Source of the DNA: Holophaga foetida DSM 6591
Lineage (GTDB): Bacteria; Acidobacteriota; Holophagae; Holophagales; Holophagaceae
Direction: 5' to 3'
Length of the DNA stretch: 64,000 nucleotides
NCBI RefSeq assembly: GCF_000242615.2
Contig: NZ_KI912268.1
Span: 3,352,638 to 3,416,637, forward strand
The notes under the pieces: generated by a model
The model's database searches: none
Seen by the model: the letters and a program-made list of their open reading frames with translations, nothing else
What the model was told of the DNA's origin: nothing
Shown here: one piece after another, positions 7,911 to 15,850 of the stretch
Layout of the letters: every line of letters starts with the position of its first letter
Position numbering within the stretch: position 1 is the first letter of the stretch
Program-made: the position numbers and the translations under genes

Positions 7911-8933
7911 TCAGCTGTTCAGGGCCGTCTCGGCCTCGGCGAGGGCTTGGAGGATGTGGCCGAGGGTCGGGGAGGCGCCCAGGAACATAGGGCTCATCGC
8001 ATGGAGGTCCCGGGCCAATTCGGCTTCCCTGGCCTGGGGCGGGCACAAGCGGAGCGAGCCCGGCACTGCGGTGGGATAGCTGGCCCAGGAGGAGGCAAAG
8101 AAGCGGCCTTTGTGACGCACGACATCCTCCAGGAGGTCCATCCGCTGCAAGGCCAGGTCCCGGCCAGGGTGGCGCCATAGGGCGGCCATGTCCGAGTAGT
8201 GGCGGGCGGATCGGTCTTTGATGGGCTGGTCTGCCGGGCGGTGGAACTCCGCGTGGAGGATGGTGGCCTTCTCCCAGAAGGTGCGCTCCATCTCCAGAGC
8301 CACCACCGGGCTCCGAAAGTCCTCAAAGGCTAGGCCCAGGGCATCGGCCAGCAGCGGCTGGATGTGGTGATGGCCGGTGGGCTGCTGGTTCGTGAGGGCT
8401 CCGAACTCCAGCTTGACCTGCTTGGCAATGTAGCCGCCGGGCTGGGGCAGCACCGAGGGATATCGGAACCAGAGGTTGGGGGTTCCGGCGACGCGATCAA
8501 TCTCGAAGGCCAGCCAGGGGGCTCCTCCCTGGGGAGAGCCCAGAAGCGCATGGATGGCCGCCTCCAGGGTGGGCTGGACGACTTGGCGTACATGGTCCTC
8601 GCAGGCGGCAGCAAGCCGCTGGGCGCGCTTGCTGCGCTGGGTCGTCGAAGGGGCCTCGTCCAGGTCGGCCTCCACGAACCCAAGGGCGGTGGGGCTCACG
8701 GAGAGATCGGCATCCTCGGAGAAGCGATCAATGACCCCAAAGACCTTCGAGAGGCTGGTGCCGCCCTTGAAGACCAGGGTTCCGGCCATGGCGGGGTGGG
8801 CATAGATCCGCCCAAGCACCCAGCAGACCCAGAAGTCCTTCTCGACGATGAGGGGGAGGATGCCCCGACGGGCCGCGATCTGGTCAATGATCAGCTGCTG
8901 CTCGGCGGCGGGTTGGAGGGCAAAGGTGCTCAT
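7911..8933 (-). CDS. abiEii: AbiEii-type nucleotidyltransferase toxin
   Basis: This 340-residue protein matches the AbiEii/AbiGii toxin family. Near the N-terminus it has the run EKDFWVCWVLGRIY, then LVFKGGTSLSKVFG and RFSEDADL. The GGTS and DxD-type elements are the nucleotidyltransferase core that binds NTP and metal. In type IV abortive-infection systems this toxin blocks growth, probably by modifying tRNA, and limits phage spread. It overlaps the stop of the upstream antitoxin gene by 4 nt (8930-8933), so the two form a translationally coupled operon. The full motif set is present and the length is normal. Confidence 0.9.
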   Translation of the reverse strand: MSTFALQPAAEQQLIIDQIAARRGILPLIVEKDFWVCWVLGRIYAHPAMAGTLVFKGGTSLSKVFGVIDRFSEDADLSVSPTALGFVEADLDEAPSTTQRSKRAQRLAAACEDHVRQVVQPTLEAAIHALLGSPQGGAPWLAFEIDRVAGTPNLWFRYPSVLPQPGGYIAKQVKLEFGALTNQQPTGHHHIQPLLADALGLAFEDFRSPVVALEMERTFWEKATILHAEFHRPADQPIKDRSARHYSDMAALWRHPGRDLALQRMDLLEDVVRHKGRFFASSWASYPTAVPGSLRLCPPQAREAELARDLHAMSPMFLGASPTLGHILQALAEAETALNS

Positions 8934-9610
8934 CGGCTCACCTCTGCGATATGGCGCAGGAAGGGGTGCATCCAGGCTGGCGCCAGGGGCAGGTCTTTCA
9001 GTAGACGATTCCTATCCTTGGCTGAGAGGGTCTCCTGGAGGTGGCTGATCCGCTCCAGGGTCACGTGCTCCTTGCCGAGGCTGCGGAGTGCGGCGAAGAC
9101 CAGGCCGCTGGTGGGGGCGGGTTTGCCCACCTTCTTCACCGGGCGCTGCCGGAGCTGGACCGTGAGGGGGCCGATGGTCACCAGACGGTCAGGCCCGTCC
9201 GTGAGGAAGACGGCCTTGGCGGGGACCTGCTCCGAGAGCCCCAGGAGATTGGCGGCCATGGCCTCCATGGGGAGCAGGGTGGCGCCGTCCCGGCGGGCCA
9301 GGGCCTGGGCGATGGCTTCGGCCGTGGGGAGGAGCTCGCCCAGTAGGGGGTGGGACCGGGGGACATCGTAGAGCCCACGCGAGAGATGCCTGAGGGTCCC
9401 TGCGCGGACCAGGCGCATGAGCGCCATGCCGACACTTTGGGGCGATCCCAGGTCCGAGAAGTCCGAGGGTGTGAAGACCCGCTCTGGGTCGGCCTTGGAC
9501 TGGCGGCGGATCCTGGCCTCCAGCCTTCGGCTGATGGAAGCCTGGCCAAGCCCGCTGCCCGCGGGGGCTACTTTGCCCAGGCTGGAGGGTGGATGGCTTC
9601 TGGTTCCCAT
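8930..9610 (-). CDS. abiEi: AbiEi-type antitoxin/transcriptional regulator
   Basis: This 226-residue protein has an N-terminal winged-helix-like segment (VFTPSDFSDLGSPQSVGMALMRLVRAGTLRHLSRGLYDVP) typical of AbiEi/DUF6088 antitoxins. A C-terminal domain follows that in AbiEi neutralises the toxin. AbiEi proteins repress their own promoter by binding inverted repeats. A 10-bp near-perfect inverted repeat lies 22 bp upstream of the start (9632-9661), consistent with that. The start at 9610 is the first ATG but has no strong ribosome-binding site, so a slightly later start is possible. The gene precedes and overlaps the toxin gene, the usual order of the system. Confidence 0.85.
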   Translation of the reverse strand: MGTRSHPPSSLGKVAPAGSGLGQASISRRLEARIRRQSKADPERVFTPSDFSDLGSPQSVGMALMRLVRAGTLRHLSRGLYDVPRSHPLLGELLPTAEAIAQALARRDGATLLPMEAMAANLLGLSEQVPAKAVFLTDGPDRLVTIGPLTVQLRQRPVKKVGKPAPTSGLVFAALRSLGKEHVTLERISHLQETLSAKDRNRLLKDLPLAPAWMHPFLRHIAEVSR

Positions 9611-9631
9611 GGACTAAGAATGGGGAGTTTG

Positions 9632-9661
9632 TGTTAAGAAAACAAGGTCATTTTTTTAACA
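9632..9661. promoter_or_regulatory. Putative AbiEi operator
   Basis: The arms 9632-9641 and 9652-9661 pair at 9 of 10 positions around a 10-nt centre. They lie in an AT-rich patch immediately upstream of the antitoxin gene, where AbiEi-family repressors are known to bind inverted repeats. Confidence 0.55.
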
Positions 9662-10610
9662 TAATGCCGTGGGCGATGCTTCCTGTGCCACGACGGGCAG
9701 AGGGTTTGGTGCAAGGAACCATGACGATTGTGACATGGCGTCCGGTTCTCCTCCGGGTCAGGTCGGGACTGGTGTTCCCAGACATGTGTCCGAGGGCAGG
9801 CCTGGGACACGAGGGAACCCAAAGAGGCTCGGACCTATCGGGTGGCATCCCCGCGCGCAGGGGGCCTGGCTCCAAATGAGGGCCGCCTTTGGCCAGGTTG
9901 CACCTTTGAGTCCTGGTACGCAAAGCTTGCCTCGCTGGCCCTGGCCTCCTGGGCGATGGCGCCACCCATCGGCAAGTCCACAAGCGCCTGGCTTCGTCCA
10001 CCAGGGTGGGCAGGCTGGCCTCCGGCGTCGTGGCAATCCTGGCGAGAAAGGGTGCCCGACTGCCCTTGAATCAGGGTGTTCGTTCATGGTGCTCTCCCTG
10101 CGCCCCCTGGCGCACCCTGCCGAGCAGGGCAAGGGGCAAGAGCTCCTGATGGGCGGACCGGGCAGCTAACCAACTTCAGGAAACCCCCCGGCTCTGCCGG
10201 GGAGGCAGTAGTTGTTTGACATATACAGAAGTCCATCGGGGAATCCTTCTTGTGAGCCGCCAAGCCGTGCTCGATCAGGCCTTCCAGGCTCATCCCGAGC
10301 GCTTTTCCAAAGGCAGGCCCAAGCCGCCCGAGCTACCGAGTCCGGCATGGATCAATCCCCCGAAAAAGGGAATTGCCGCATGATGATTGCCTTCGGCTGC
10401 GGAGAGGTGTGGGAAACCCAGCGGGTTTTCCAAGGGGCTGTGGTCAAGTCGAAGACTTTTCCATGGCCCCGGCGCCTCTCCGTAGCGGGTGGCCCCAAGC
10501 GAGAATTCAGGCCACCTGCTGTCTCAAAGTCGTTGACGCGTTCCGCTGTGCGTTGAGCGAAAACAAAGGCTGCTTGGAGCTCGGGAGTCGCCTGGGTGAC
10601 TCGGACTCGG
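9662..10610. other. Gene-poor stretch with a duplicated sigma-factor leader
   Basis: No protein gene is supported in these 950 bases. The only structured part is 10078-10167, a near-copy of the leader and start codon of the ECF sigma-factor gene at 14640-15302. The sequence on the coding side of that start codon loses similarity within about 15 codons, so this looks like a decayed partial duplicate. Confidence 0.55.
10078..10167 (-). repeat. 90-bp leader duplication, copy 1
   Basis: It matches 15293-15382 at 87 of 90 positions. The unit contains the start codon, the ribosome-binding site and a small hairpin (CCCTGC-CGA-GCAGGG, 10115-10129). At copy 2 this is the start region of an ECF sigma factor; here the following frame (MNEHPDSRAVGHPFS...) resembles the sigma N-terminus for only a few residues. 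Confidence 0.85.
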
Positions 10611-10838
10611 CTACCCCCGGCTAAACGGAGGTGGAAGGAAGCACCTCGCCCTGGTCACTCGGAATAGGAGGTATTTCCACCTGGGCCAGGGACCGCAGTA
10701 CACCCCTCCGGAGGACCGGCGCTTCGGCTTATCCTCACCCTCCTTGGTCGGGGCCTTGGCCGACGAGGCGGCCTGTCGCCTCTCCCACTCCTGCTGCATG
10801 CGGATGATCCTGGGGACCCGTGCTTCGGGCATCTCCAT
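10611..10838 (-). CDS. Small hypothetical protein
   Basis: This frame encodes 75 residues from an ATG at 10838 that has GGGAGG 5 nt upstream, a good ribosome-binding site. The first half is a charged helix (RIIRMQQEWERRQAAS) and the rest is basic. It sits 25 bp downstream of the HTH gene on the same strand, so the two may be co-transcribed. No family was recognised, and the C-terminal part may be degraded. Confidence 0.4.
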   Translation of the reverse strand: MEMPEARVPRIIRMQQEWERRQAASSAKAPTKEGEDKPKRRSSGGVYCGPWPRWKYLLFRVTRARCFLPPPFSRG

Positions 10839-10862
10839 TACAGCCTCCCATCCCAACCCAGA

Positions 10863-11159
10863 TTAGACGGCCTCTTCATGGAGAGGGCTTCTCTGGCGCT
10901 TCCCTCTCCCACGCCGCTCCTTCATGGCCTCCAGCGGCCCCAGCTCCAGAGCCAGATCCAGGATCCGACTGATCCTCGGTCGGTTCATCTGGAGCATCAC
11001 CTCAAGCCTGCTGATTCGCAGCCCCCTTGAATAGGCGATCATCACCTTGGCTTTCGCCCGGCGAGCCTTGGACTCACCTGCGGAAAAGGCAATGGCCTCC
11101 AACTCCCGCATAGCCGCTGGCTCAATGACCAACGGCCCTCGACTCGAATGACGGCCCAC
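10863..11159 (-). CDS. HTH protein, IS630 transposase N-terminus-like
   Basis: This 98-residue protein has a helix-turn-helix at about residues 36-70 (AKVMIAYSRGLRISRLEVML then MNRPRISRILDL) followed by a basic RRGRGKRQRSP tail. The layout is that of the N-terminal DNA-binding part of IS630-type transposases, but the catalytic DDE part is absent. The start is a GTG at 11159 with AGGAGG 9 nt upstream. It is either the remnant of an insertion sequence or a standalone regulator. Confidence 0.55.
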   Translation of the reverse strand: MGRHSSRGPLVIEPAAMRELEAIAFSAGESKARRAKAKVMIAYSRGLRISRLEVMLQMNRPRISRILDLALELGPLEAMKERRGRGKRQRSPLHEEAV

Positions 11160-11182
11160 CTCGAAGGTCCTCCTGGAACCGG

Positions 11183-11971
11183 CTACATCCCGGCTTTTGC
11201 ATCCTTCTTGATGGCCGTGTAGTGATCCTTCAGGTATTCACGGCTCCTGATGTCGATTCCGAATTTCCCCGGACGCTCCTCGACCGTGCCCGCATCAAGC
11301 CGACTCTTCCGCTTCACGACCGCAGAAGGGTCGTAGTTGCTGAAGAGGTGAATCTCCGCCTTGTCGCTGAACCATAAGATATGTGGCTGCCCTGCGTACT
11401 CAAACTTTGCAGGGTGTGCATTTGAGGCCAGCAATCCAGGACCGTAGGAGTCCACAATCCCCTGGTATGCCGTTTCAGCCGCCCCCTGCGTCCGATCGGT
11501 CGATGACTCACTCTGAATGGTCACAGCCGCGAACTTTCTCCGGAAGAAGCCATACTTGATGCTCGCCGCAAGGTTATTGAAATATTGACGGCCCGAGGCC
11601 TGAATCCAGACGATCTCAACCTGCTCCGGCCCAAGGCGATCCGCCTTCAGGAAGCCGTCCTGGTGAGCCTTGGCTGCCTTGAGGAATTCCTCGATCGTCA
11701 TGCCGAAGGTATAGTGCCGGAAGCCGTTCTTGGCATCCAGGGCCTCCTGGAACTTCTTCCCCTCTGCCGCAGAGATGTGCTTGAAGTTCTTGGTCTTCCA
11801 CTCTTTCCCAGCGACATCCTTGTATATGAAGGCGCTTCCCGCCGGGTTGGTCAGCCTGCCCAGCAGGCCGAACACCCCTTTGGGCTTCTCCGGCTCTTCC
11901 TGGGCCTGGACCGGGGCAGTCAGCCAGGGCAATGCAACCAGCATCAGGGATGCAAAAATATGGGCTCTCAT
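11183..11971 (-). CDS. Secreted protein of unknown function
   Basis: The product has 262 residues. It begins with a classical signal peptide (MRAHIFASLMLVALPWLTAPVQAQ, cleavage likely after AQA), so it is exported to the periplasm or beyond. The mature part is mixed alpha/beta with no cysteines and no recognised motif. The start at 11971 is chosen because the signal peptide begins there and GAGGAGC lies upstream. It is 45 bp downstream of the PH-domain membrane protein gene on the same strand, suggesting a shared transcript. No function is assigned. Confidence 0.72.
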   Translation of the reverse strand: MRAHIFASLMLVALPWLTAPVQAQEEPEKPKGVFGLLGRLTNPAGSAFIYKDVAGKEWKTKNFKHISAAEGKKFQEALDAKNGFRHYTFGMTIEEFLKAAKAHQDGFLKADRLGPEQVEIVWIQASGRQYFNNLAASIKYGFFRRKFAAVTIQSESSTDRTQGAAETAYQGIVDSYGPGLLASNAHPAKFEYAGQPHILWFSDKAEIHLFSNYDPSAVVKRKSRLDAGTVEERPGKFGIDIRSREYLKDHYTAIKKDAKAGM

Positions 11972-12015
11972 AGGCTCCTCGCAAGGAAAGTGGGATCGAA
12001 CACTGGGGGTGGGGG

Positions 12016-12711
12016 TCAGGCGTTTGGGGTACCACAACATGAACAGAAGGCAGCATGAACGGCGGCCCCGCATTGCCGACAGGCTCGCGTCGTCGCCGTT
12101 CCGCAGGTAATACAGAAGGCTGCGCTATGGGGTACCAATCCTCCACACTGGGGGCAGTGGGTTCCTCCCTGCGCACGCACCAGCTCTTCTGTTGTGGCCT
12201 TCCCAGTAAGCGAGGCCTGACGGACACCATCGTCGCTTTGGCGCATGGCCTCGTCCATGGCCTGCTTGAATTCCATGGGCTTGAATACCTTCCTGATGCC
12301 CACGGCTCCGGTGCCCGTCCCATGGACTACCACGGTCCCATACCCACGCCTGAACAGCCCGAGGATGAAGCCCAGCAGGGTGGTGCCGGTCCGGCTGCTC
12401 TCGATCTGGCGGATCCGCATGTCCAGGTGTCCGGAGCGGAGCCAGAACAGCCCATGCCGCCAGCGGGCATACACCCGGTGGCTGGTGACGATATAGACCG
12501 AAGTCCGGTAGTCGATCAGGGAGCCAAGGCCCCAGAGGCACGCCAGGATGAACTCAAACGGGCCGAATGAGAGTTCTCCACGCTTGGTCGTCGCCATGCT
12601 GACGATCGACCAAAGGGCGAGGAGCCCTGACGGCACGAGGATGATCCAGTGGGGACTGGTCTGGAAAAGCAGGTGCTCATCCTTGCTTAGTGGGATCCGA
12701 CTCTGGGACAC
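12016..12711 (-). CDS. Membrane protein with bacterial PH domain and C-terminal zinc ribbons
   Basis: Two hydrophobic segments near the N-terminus (HWIILVPSGLLALWSIVSM and FILACLWGLGSLI) are followed by a YdbS/YdbT-like bacterial PH domain: TSHRVYARWRHGLFWLRS, then an RIRQIESSRTG motif. The C-terminus has four Cys pairs (CPQC, CITC, CRQC, CSCC), forming a double zinc ribbon. The domain order suggests an inner-membrane protein with its metal-binding tail in the cytoplasm. The start is uncertain: a GTG at 12711 with GGAGGA just upstream precedes the first conserved residues, while an ATG at 12828 is possible. The substrate and role are unknown. Confidence 0.7.
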   Translation of the reverse strand: MSQSRIPLSKDEHLLFQTSPHWIILVPSGLLALWSIVSMATTKRGELSFGPFEFILACLWGLGSLIDYRTSVYIVTSHRVYARWRHGLFWLRSGHLDMRIRQIESSRTGTTLLGFILGLFRRGYGTVVVHGTGTGAVGIRKVFKPMEFKQAMDEAMRQSDDGVRQASLTGKATTEELVRAQGGTHCPQCGGLVPHSAAFCITCGTATTRACRQCGAAVHAAFCSCCGTPNA

Positions 12712-12961
12712 GACTCCTCCAATCAGTAGGTGGACAGGTAAGGGAGCACATGAAGGCACCCTGAAAAGGCGCGGTACAGGCAGGAAATTAAAGGATTTAA
12801 CGATTCGGGCACCCACGTCCAAAGACACGCTTCCTGTCCTCGCGGAGCGCGGAAATGTTGTAGAATCCGACGATGGCCAACTCCCGCCATGCTCGCCTCG
12901 GACTTTTGAGGCTAGGGAGTGGGGTTGAATATTTACATAATCCTATGTGCGGGTTGCCCTG

Positions 12962-13423
12962 ATGGTCAAGGGCACTCTGCAAAATTCCGGCATTGCCTCC
13001 ACGCTTGGAGGACGGATTCGTATGGTCCGCAAGGCGTGGGGCTGGACTCAGAAAGATCTCGCACAGGCCATCGACAGCGATCAGCAGGTGGTTTCGTACT
13101 GGGAACGTGACAAGGCAAAACCCACCAGATCAGCGTTGCAACTGCTGGCTCAGGTCTTTCGTCTTCCCGCTGAATCCCTCCTCACTGGAGAAGGCTTCAC
13201 GATTCCTGATTTCCCCGCAGACTCCGAGCATGAGGGCCGCTTAGGGTCTCTGCGGCAAGCGATCGAGGCTTTGGTTCCTACCAATGGAACAGATGCAATC
13301 GAGACGATCGATTTGGATACAGGCTCGATCGACTCGATGGGTCTTCGTGAAGCCAAGGCATACATGGATCGCGCCCAGAAGCATGGATGCAGAGTGAGAA
13401 TCGTCGTCTCGCAACTGCCATAG
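12962..13423 (+). CDS. XRE-family transcriptional regulator
   Basis: This 153-residue protein has a Cro/CI-type helix-turn-helix at about residues 15-70 (LGGRIRMVRKAWGWTQKDLA, then QQVVSYWERDKAKPTRSAL), followed by an unrecognised C-terminal half that may bind a ligand or dimerise. The ATG at 12962 is chosen because it is the first ATG in frame before the HTH; a GTG at 12947 is also possible. It is divergent from the PH-domain gene. Its target is unknown. Confidence 0.8.
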   Translation: MVKGTLQNSGIASTLGGRIRMVRKAWGWTQKDLAQAIDSDQQVVSYWERDKAKPTRSALQLLAQVFRLPAESLLTGEGFTIPDFPADSEHEGRLGSLRQAIEALVPTNGTDAIETIDLDTGSIDSMGLREAKAYMDRAQKHGCRVRIVVSQLP

Positions 13424-13688
13424 AACAGATTGATTCCCGCGGGTTCAAGAACCTCGGACATCCCTGTCAGAATCCGCGAACTGGCTGAGGGCGAGGTGCC
13501 TGGCAGGAGTCAGCAATGGCAATGTCCTACGCCAGGAACTCGAGGAGTGGGGCGTGAGGGTGGAGATTGGATTATTCAGTGATCGCTCATTGTGTCATGC
13601 GCTGTTTTGGCGATGGGCAAGGCTGAGATCGGCAGCCCCGAAACCTCACTGTGTTTTGGTTCCTGATTGGACCTGGTCTCGGATGGGA

Positions 13689-14432
13689 TCATTCGGCGGT
13701 TCGGCCCTTCTGGGCTCTCTTGCATCTCCGTTTCCCGGGGAGGGGGGCTGAGACTGTCGGTGGTGTGCCGGGCTCCAAATCCACAACCCAGACAGGGTTC
13801 ACGGGGTGATAGTCTTCGTCGCAGACCGATGCGTTGACGAAAGTCGTGCCGTTCTGCTCCCGGCAACCATAGCCGCCATGGATATGCCCAAAGACGTGAA
13901 GGCGCGGCTGTACCACATGAAGGCGGATGGCCAGCTCCTCGCAGCCTAGGGGGCCAGTCCCTGCTTGTGTCATCCCCAAGGGGGTAAATCGAGGCTGGAC
14001 GGCATCAAGGGTCCCATGCGGCGGCCCGTGGGTGATGAGCACATCGGTGTCCAAGGGGATGAGGCTCCACTTCTCACGCAACTTGGCACCCTTCCTGGGC
14101 AAGTTGAAGGCCCAGTTGTAGAACCAGGGCTGCCAAGGAGAACCCCAGAAACGGATACCAGCGATCTCGCAGCCGCTGTCCTGGAGGTAGATGATTCCGG
14201 GTTCCAAATAGGCGCGAGCCAACTCGGGCTCCTCCTCGAAGAACCGGTCGTGGTTTCCCGCCACCACGATCTTCCACTGGTGCGGTAGGCGGGCCAGCCA
14301 CTGGGTGGCCTTCTGGACCTCCCGCTCGGTTCCCATGTTGGAGAAGTCCCCAGCGTGGACGAGCACGTCCCCACCGGGGACCTTGAATCGGTCCTGCTCT
14401 CCGTGGGTGTCGCTCATGCATATGATGCGCAT
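13689..14432 (-). CDS. Metallophosphoesterase (calcineurin-like), paralogue 2
   Basis: This 247-residue protein has the same motif series as the gene at 387: SDTHGEQD near the start, HAGD, GNHD, THGPPH and GHIH, with identical length. Only the last 25 residues differ strongly. It should be a two-metal phosphoesterase of unknown substrate. It lies 208 bp downstream of the ECF sigma-factor gene on the same strand, so the two may share a transcript. The close similarity of the two copies points to a recent duplication within the region. Confidence 0.88.
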   Translation of the reverse strand: MRIICMSDTHGEQDRFKVPGGDVLVHAGDFSNMGTEREVQKATQWLARLPHQWKIVVAGNHDRFFEEEPELARAYLEPGIIYLQDSGCEIAGIRFWGSPWQPWFYNWAFNLPRKGAKLREKWSLIPLDTDVLITHGPPHGTLDAVQPRFTPLGMTQAGTGPLGCEELAIRLHVVQPRLHVFGHIHGGYGCREQNGTTFVNASVCDEDYHPVNPVWVVDLEPGTPPTVSAPLPGKRRCKRAQKGRTAE

Positions 14433-14639
14433 TGGCCTTCCAGGTGTTCTGGGTAAAGGATATGGAGATGCATACTGGCGTCTCGCAGTGGAGTTGCAGG
14501 AAACTGAATTTTGGCGGCGGCTTCCAGTCGAACTCTCCCCTTCGGTCGGGTGTCCTCCATCCTCCGGACCTCTGCCAGAAGGGGCAGATCCCGGACTACT
14601 ATGCTCCGGCGGGCCTTCATGGCCCGCCGGGTTCGAAGA

Positions 14640-15302
14640 TCATCGCCTACCACCCTGAAGCGAATGGAAGTGCTTGCGGAGTTCCTTGAGCGCCCGGTGC
14701 ACCTGGCTCTTGATGGCAGACACGGAGGAGGCCTTCATGGTGGCCAGGTCGGAGTACGAGAGATCCGATTCCCGGGTCATCAAGAGGAGTTCCCGCCTCT
14801 CGGGGGACAGTTGGCTCAGGGCGCGGTCCAGACATTCCAGTTCCTCGGCACGATTGGAGATGTCGTCGGCCCGATCCCCCCCGTGGGGGAGCATGTCCTC
14901 GAATCCATCCAGGGAAGCATGGTGCTTCAGGCTCTTGAAATAGTCCGCGCTCGAATTGCGGGCGATACGCCACATCCAGGGGAGGAAAGGGGCACCAAGC
15001 TGGTAGGTCGCACGGTGGCGGAGGATCCGGTAGAAGACGTCCTGAACAAGGTCCTCACTGGCTGGGACATCCCGGGTCACTCCCTGGAAGAAGTGGAGCA
15101 AGTGTCGGCGGTAGCGCTCGAAAAGAATGGCAAACTCTTCCACCTGACCCGCCTGGACTTGGGCCATGATCACGGCATCATCCGCGCCAAGGTCTTCCTT
15201 GGGATGGCTGATGGCGGATTCGGATGTTGTTGCGGGAACCCCGGACAGTTGCAGGTCTGAAGAGGTGTGTTCGACCGCCTCTGAAATAGTGAGTTCGTTC
15301 AT
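14640..15302 (-). CDS. ECF-type RNA polymerase sigma factor
   Basis: This 220-residue protein has region 2 (FAILFERYRRHLLHFF ... SEDLVQDVFYRILRH ... PWMWRIARNSSADYFK) and region 4 (LSQLSPERRELLLM ... SYSDLATMKASSVSAIKSQVHRALKELR). These regions bind the -10 and -35 elements. The start at 15302 has GGAG upstream and begins MNELTIS; longer frames upstream are Cys/Pro-rich noise. No anti-sigma gene is visible next to it. Its leader is duplicated at 10078-10167. The phosphoesterase gene 13689-14432 is the nearest possible target or operon partner. Confidence 0.88.
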   Translation of the reverse strand: MNELTISEAVEHTSSDLQLSGVPATTSESAISHPKEDLGADDAVIMAQVQAGQVEEFAILFERYRRHLLHFFQGVTRDVPASEDLVQDVFYRILRHRATYQLGAPFLPWMWRIARNSSADYFKSLKHHASLDGFEDMLPHGGDRADDISNRAEELECLDRALSQLSPERRELLLMTRESDLSYSDLATMKASSVSAIKSQVHRALKELRKHFHSLQGGRR

Positions 15303-15382
15303 GGTGCTCTCCCCGCGCCCCCTGGCGCACCCTGCCGAGCAGGGCAAGGGGCAAGAGCTCCTGAGGGGCGGACCGGGGAGCT
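15293..15382 (-). repeat. 90-bp leader duplication, copy 2
   Basis: This is the intact copy covering the sigma-factor start codon, its ribosome-binding site and a leader hairpin (15330-15344). It matches 10078-10167 at 87 of 90 positions. Confidence 0.85.
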
Positions 15383-15850
15383 TATTGGGGCAGGGGCCCC
15401 AAAAAGCGGAGCGGGTAGCGCCGATGGCGCCGCCAGCCCCGCAGCAGAGCCAGGGGGAGTGGGGAGAGCCCTGAATGCACATAAGGGCGGTTGGACCCAG
15501 TTCGGAGAACTCCGGCTGTGAGGGAACCTAGGAGCCCCCGGGGGGAGGGGGGCTTCGTCAGCGAATTAGAGCGGTTTCATCGGCGACCCGTTATGCCCGG
15601 CGTCCTGTTTCCGGAGAATATGTGTCGGTCTTGCGCTGTCGATCAATCCGACGCCTCTTTGATGCCCATGCGTGGCTGGTTTCCTGCCAGCCAGCATGGG
15701 TGCTGTGCGTCGATGGTGTGCGTTGGTGAGAAAGGTGTGAGGTGTGCAGAATTTTCCTTGAAAGAGTGGGTATGAGTCATGGATGCTGAATGTTGAATTT
15801 CGCGGGTTGAACGGGGTTTCTTCCAACTTGTTTTTCATGGGTCGGTTGAC
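15383..15850. other. Intergenic region between sigma factor and RHS gene
   Basis: No gene is supported here. The region should contain the promoters of the leftward sigma factor and the rightward RHS gene, but no strong -35/-10 pair was recognised. The RHS start at 15851 has no clear Shine-Dalgarno sequence, which may mean weak or regulated translation. Confidence 0.45.

Noticed and set aside
9669..10169. 166-codon rightward frame in the gene-poor stretch
   Set aside because: It crosses the duplicated sigma leader in antisense and has no family features.
14414..14653. Small leftward frame between sigma factor and phosphoesterase
   Set aside because: It begins with a GTG just downstream of the sigma-factor stop codon and has no recognisable features; support is too weak to list as a gene.
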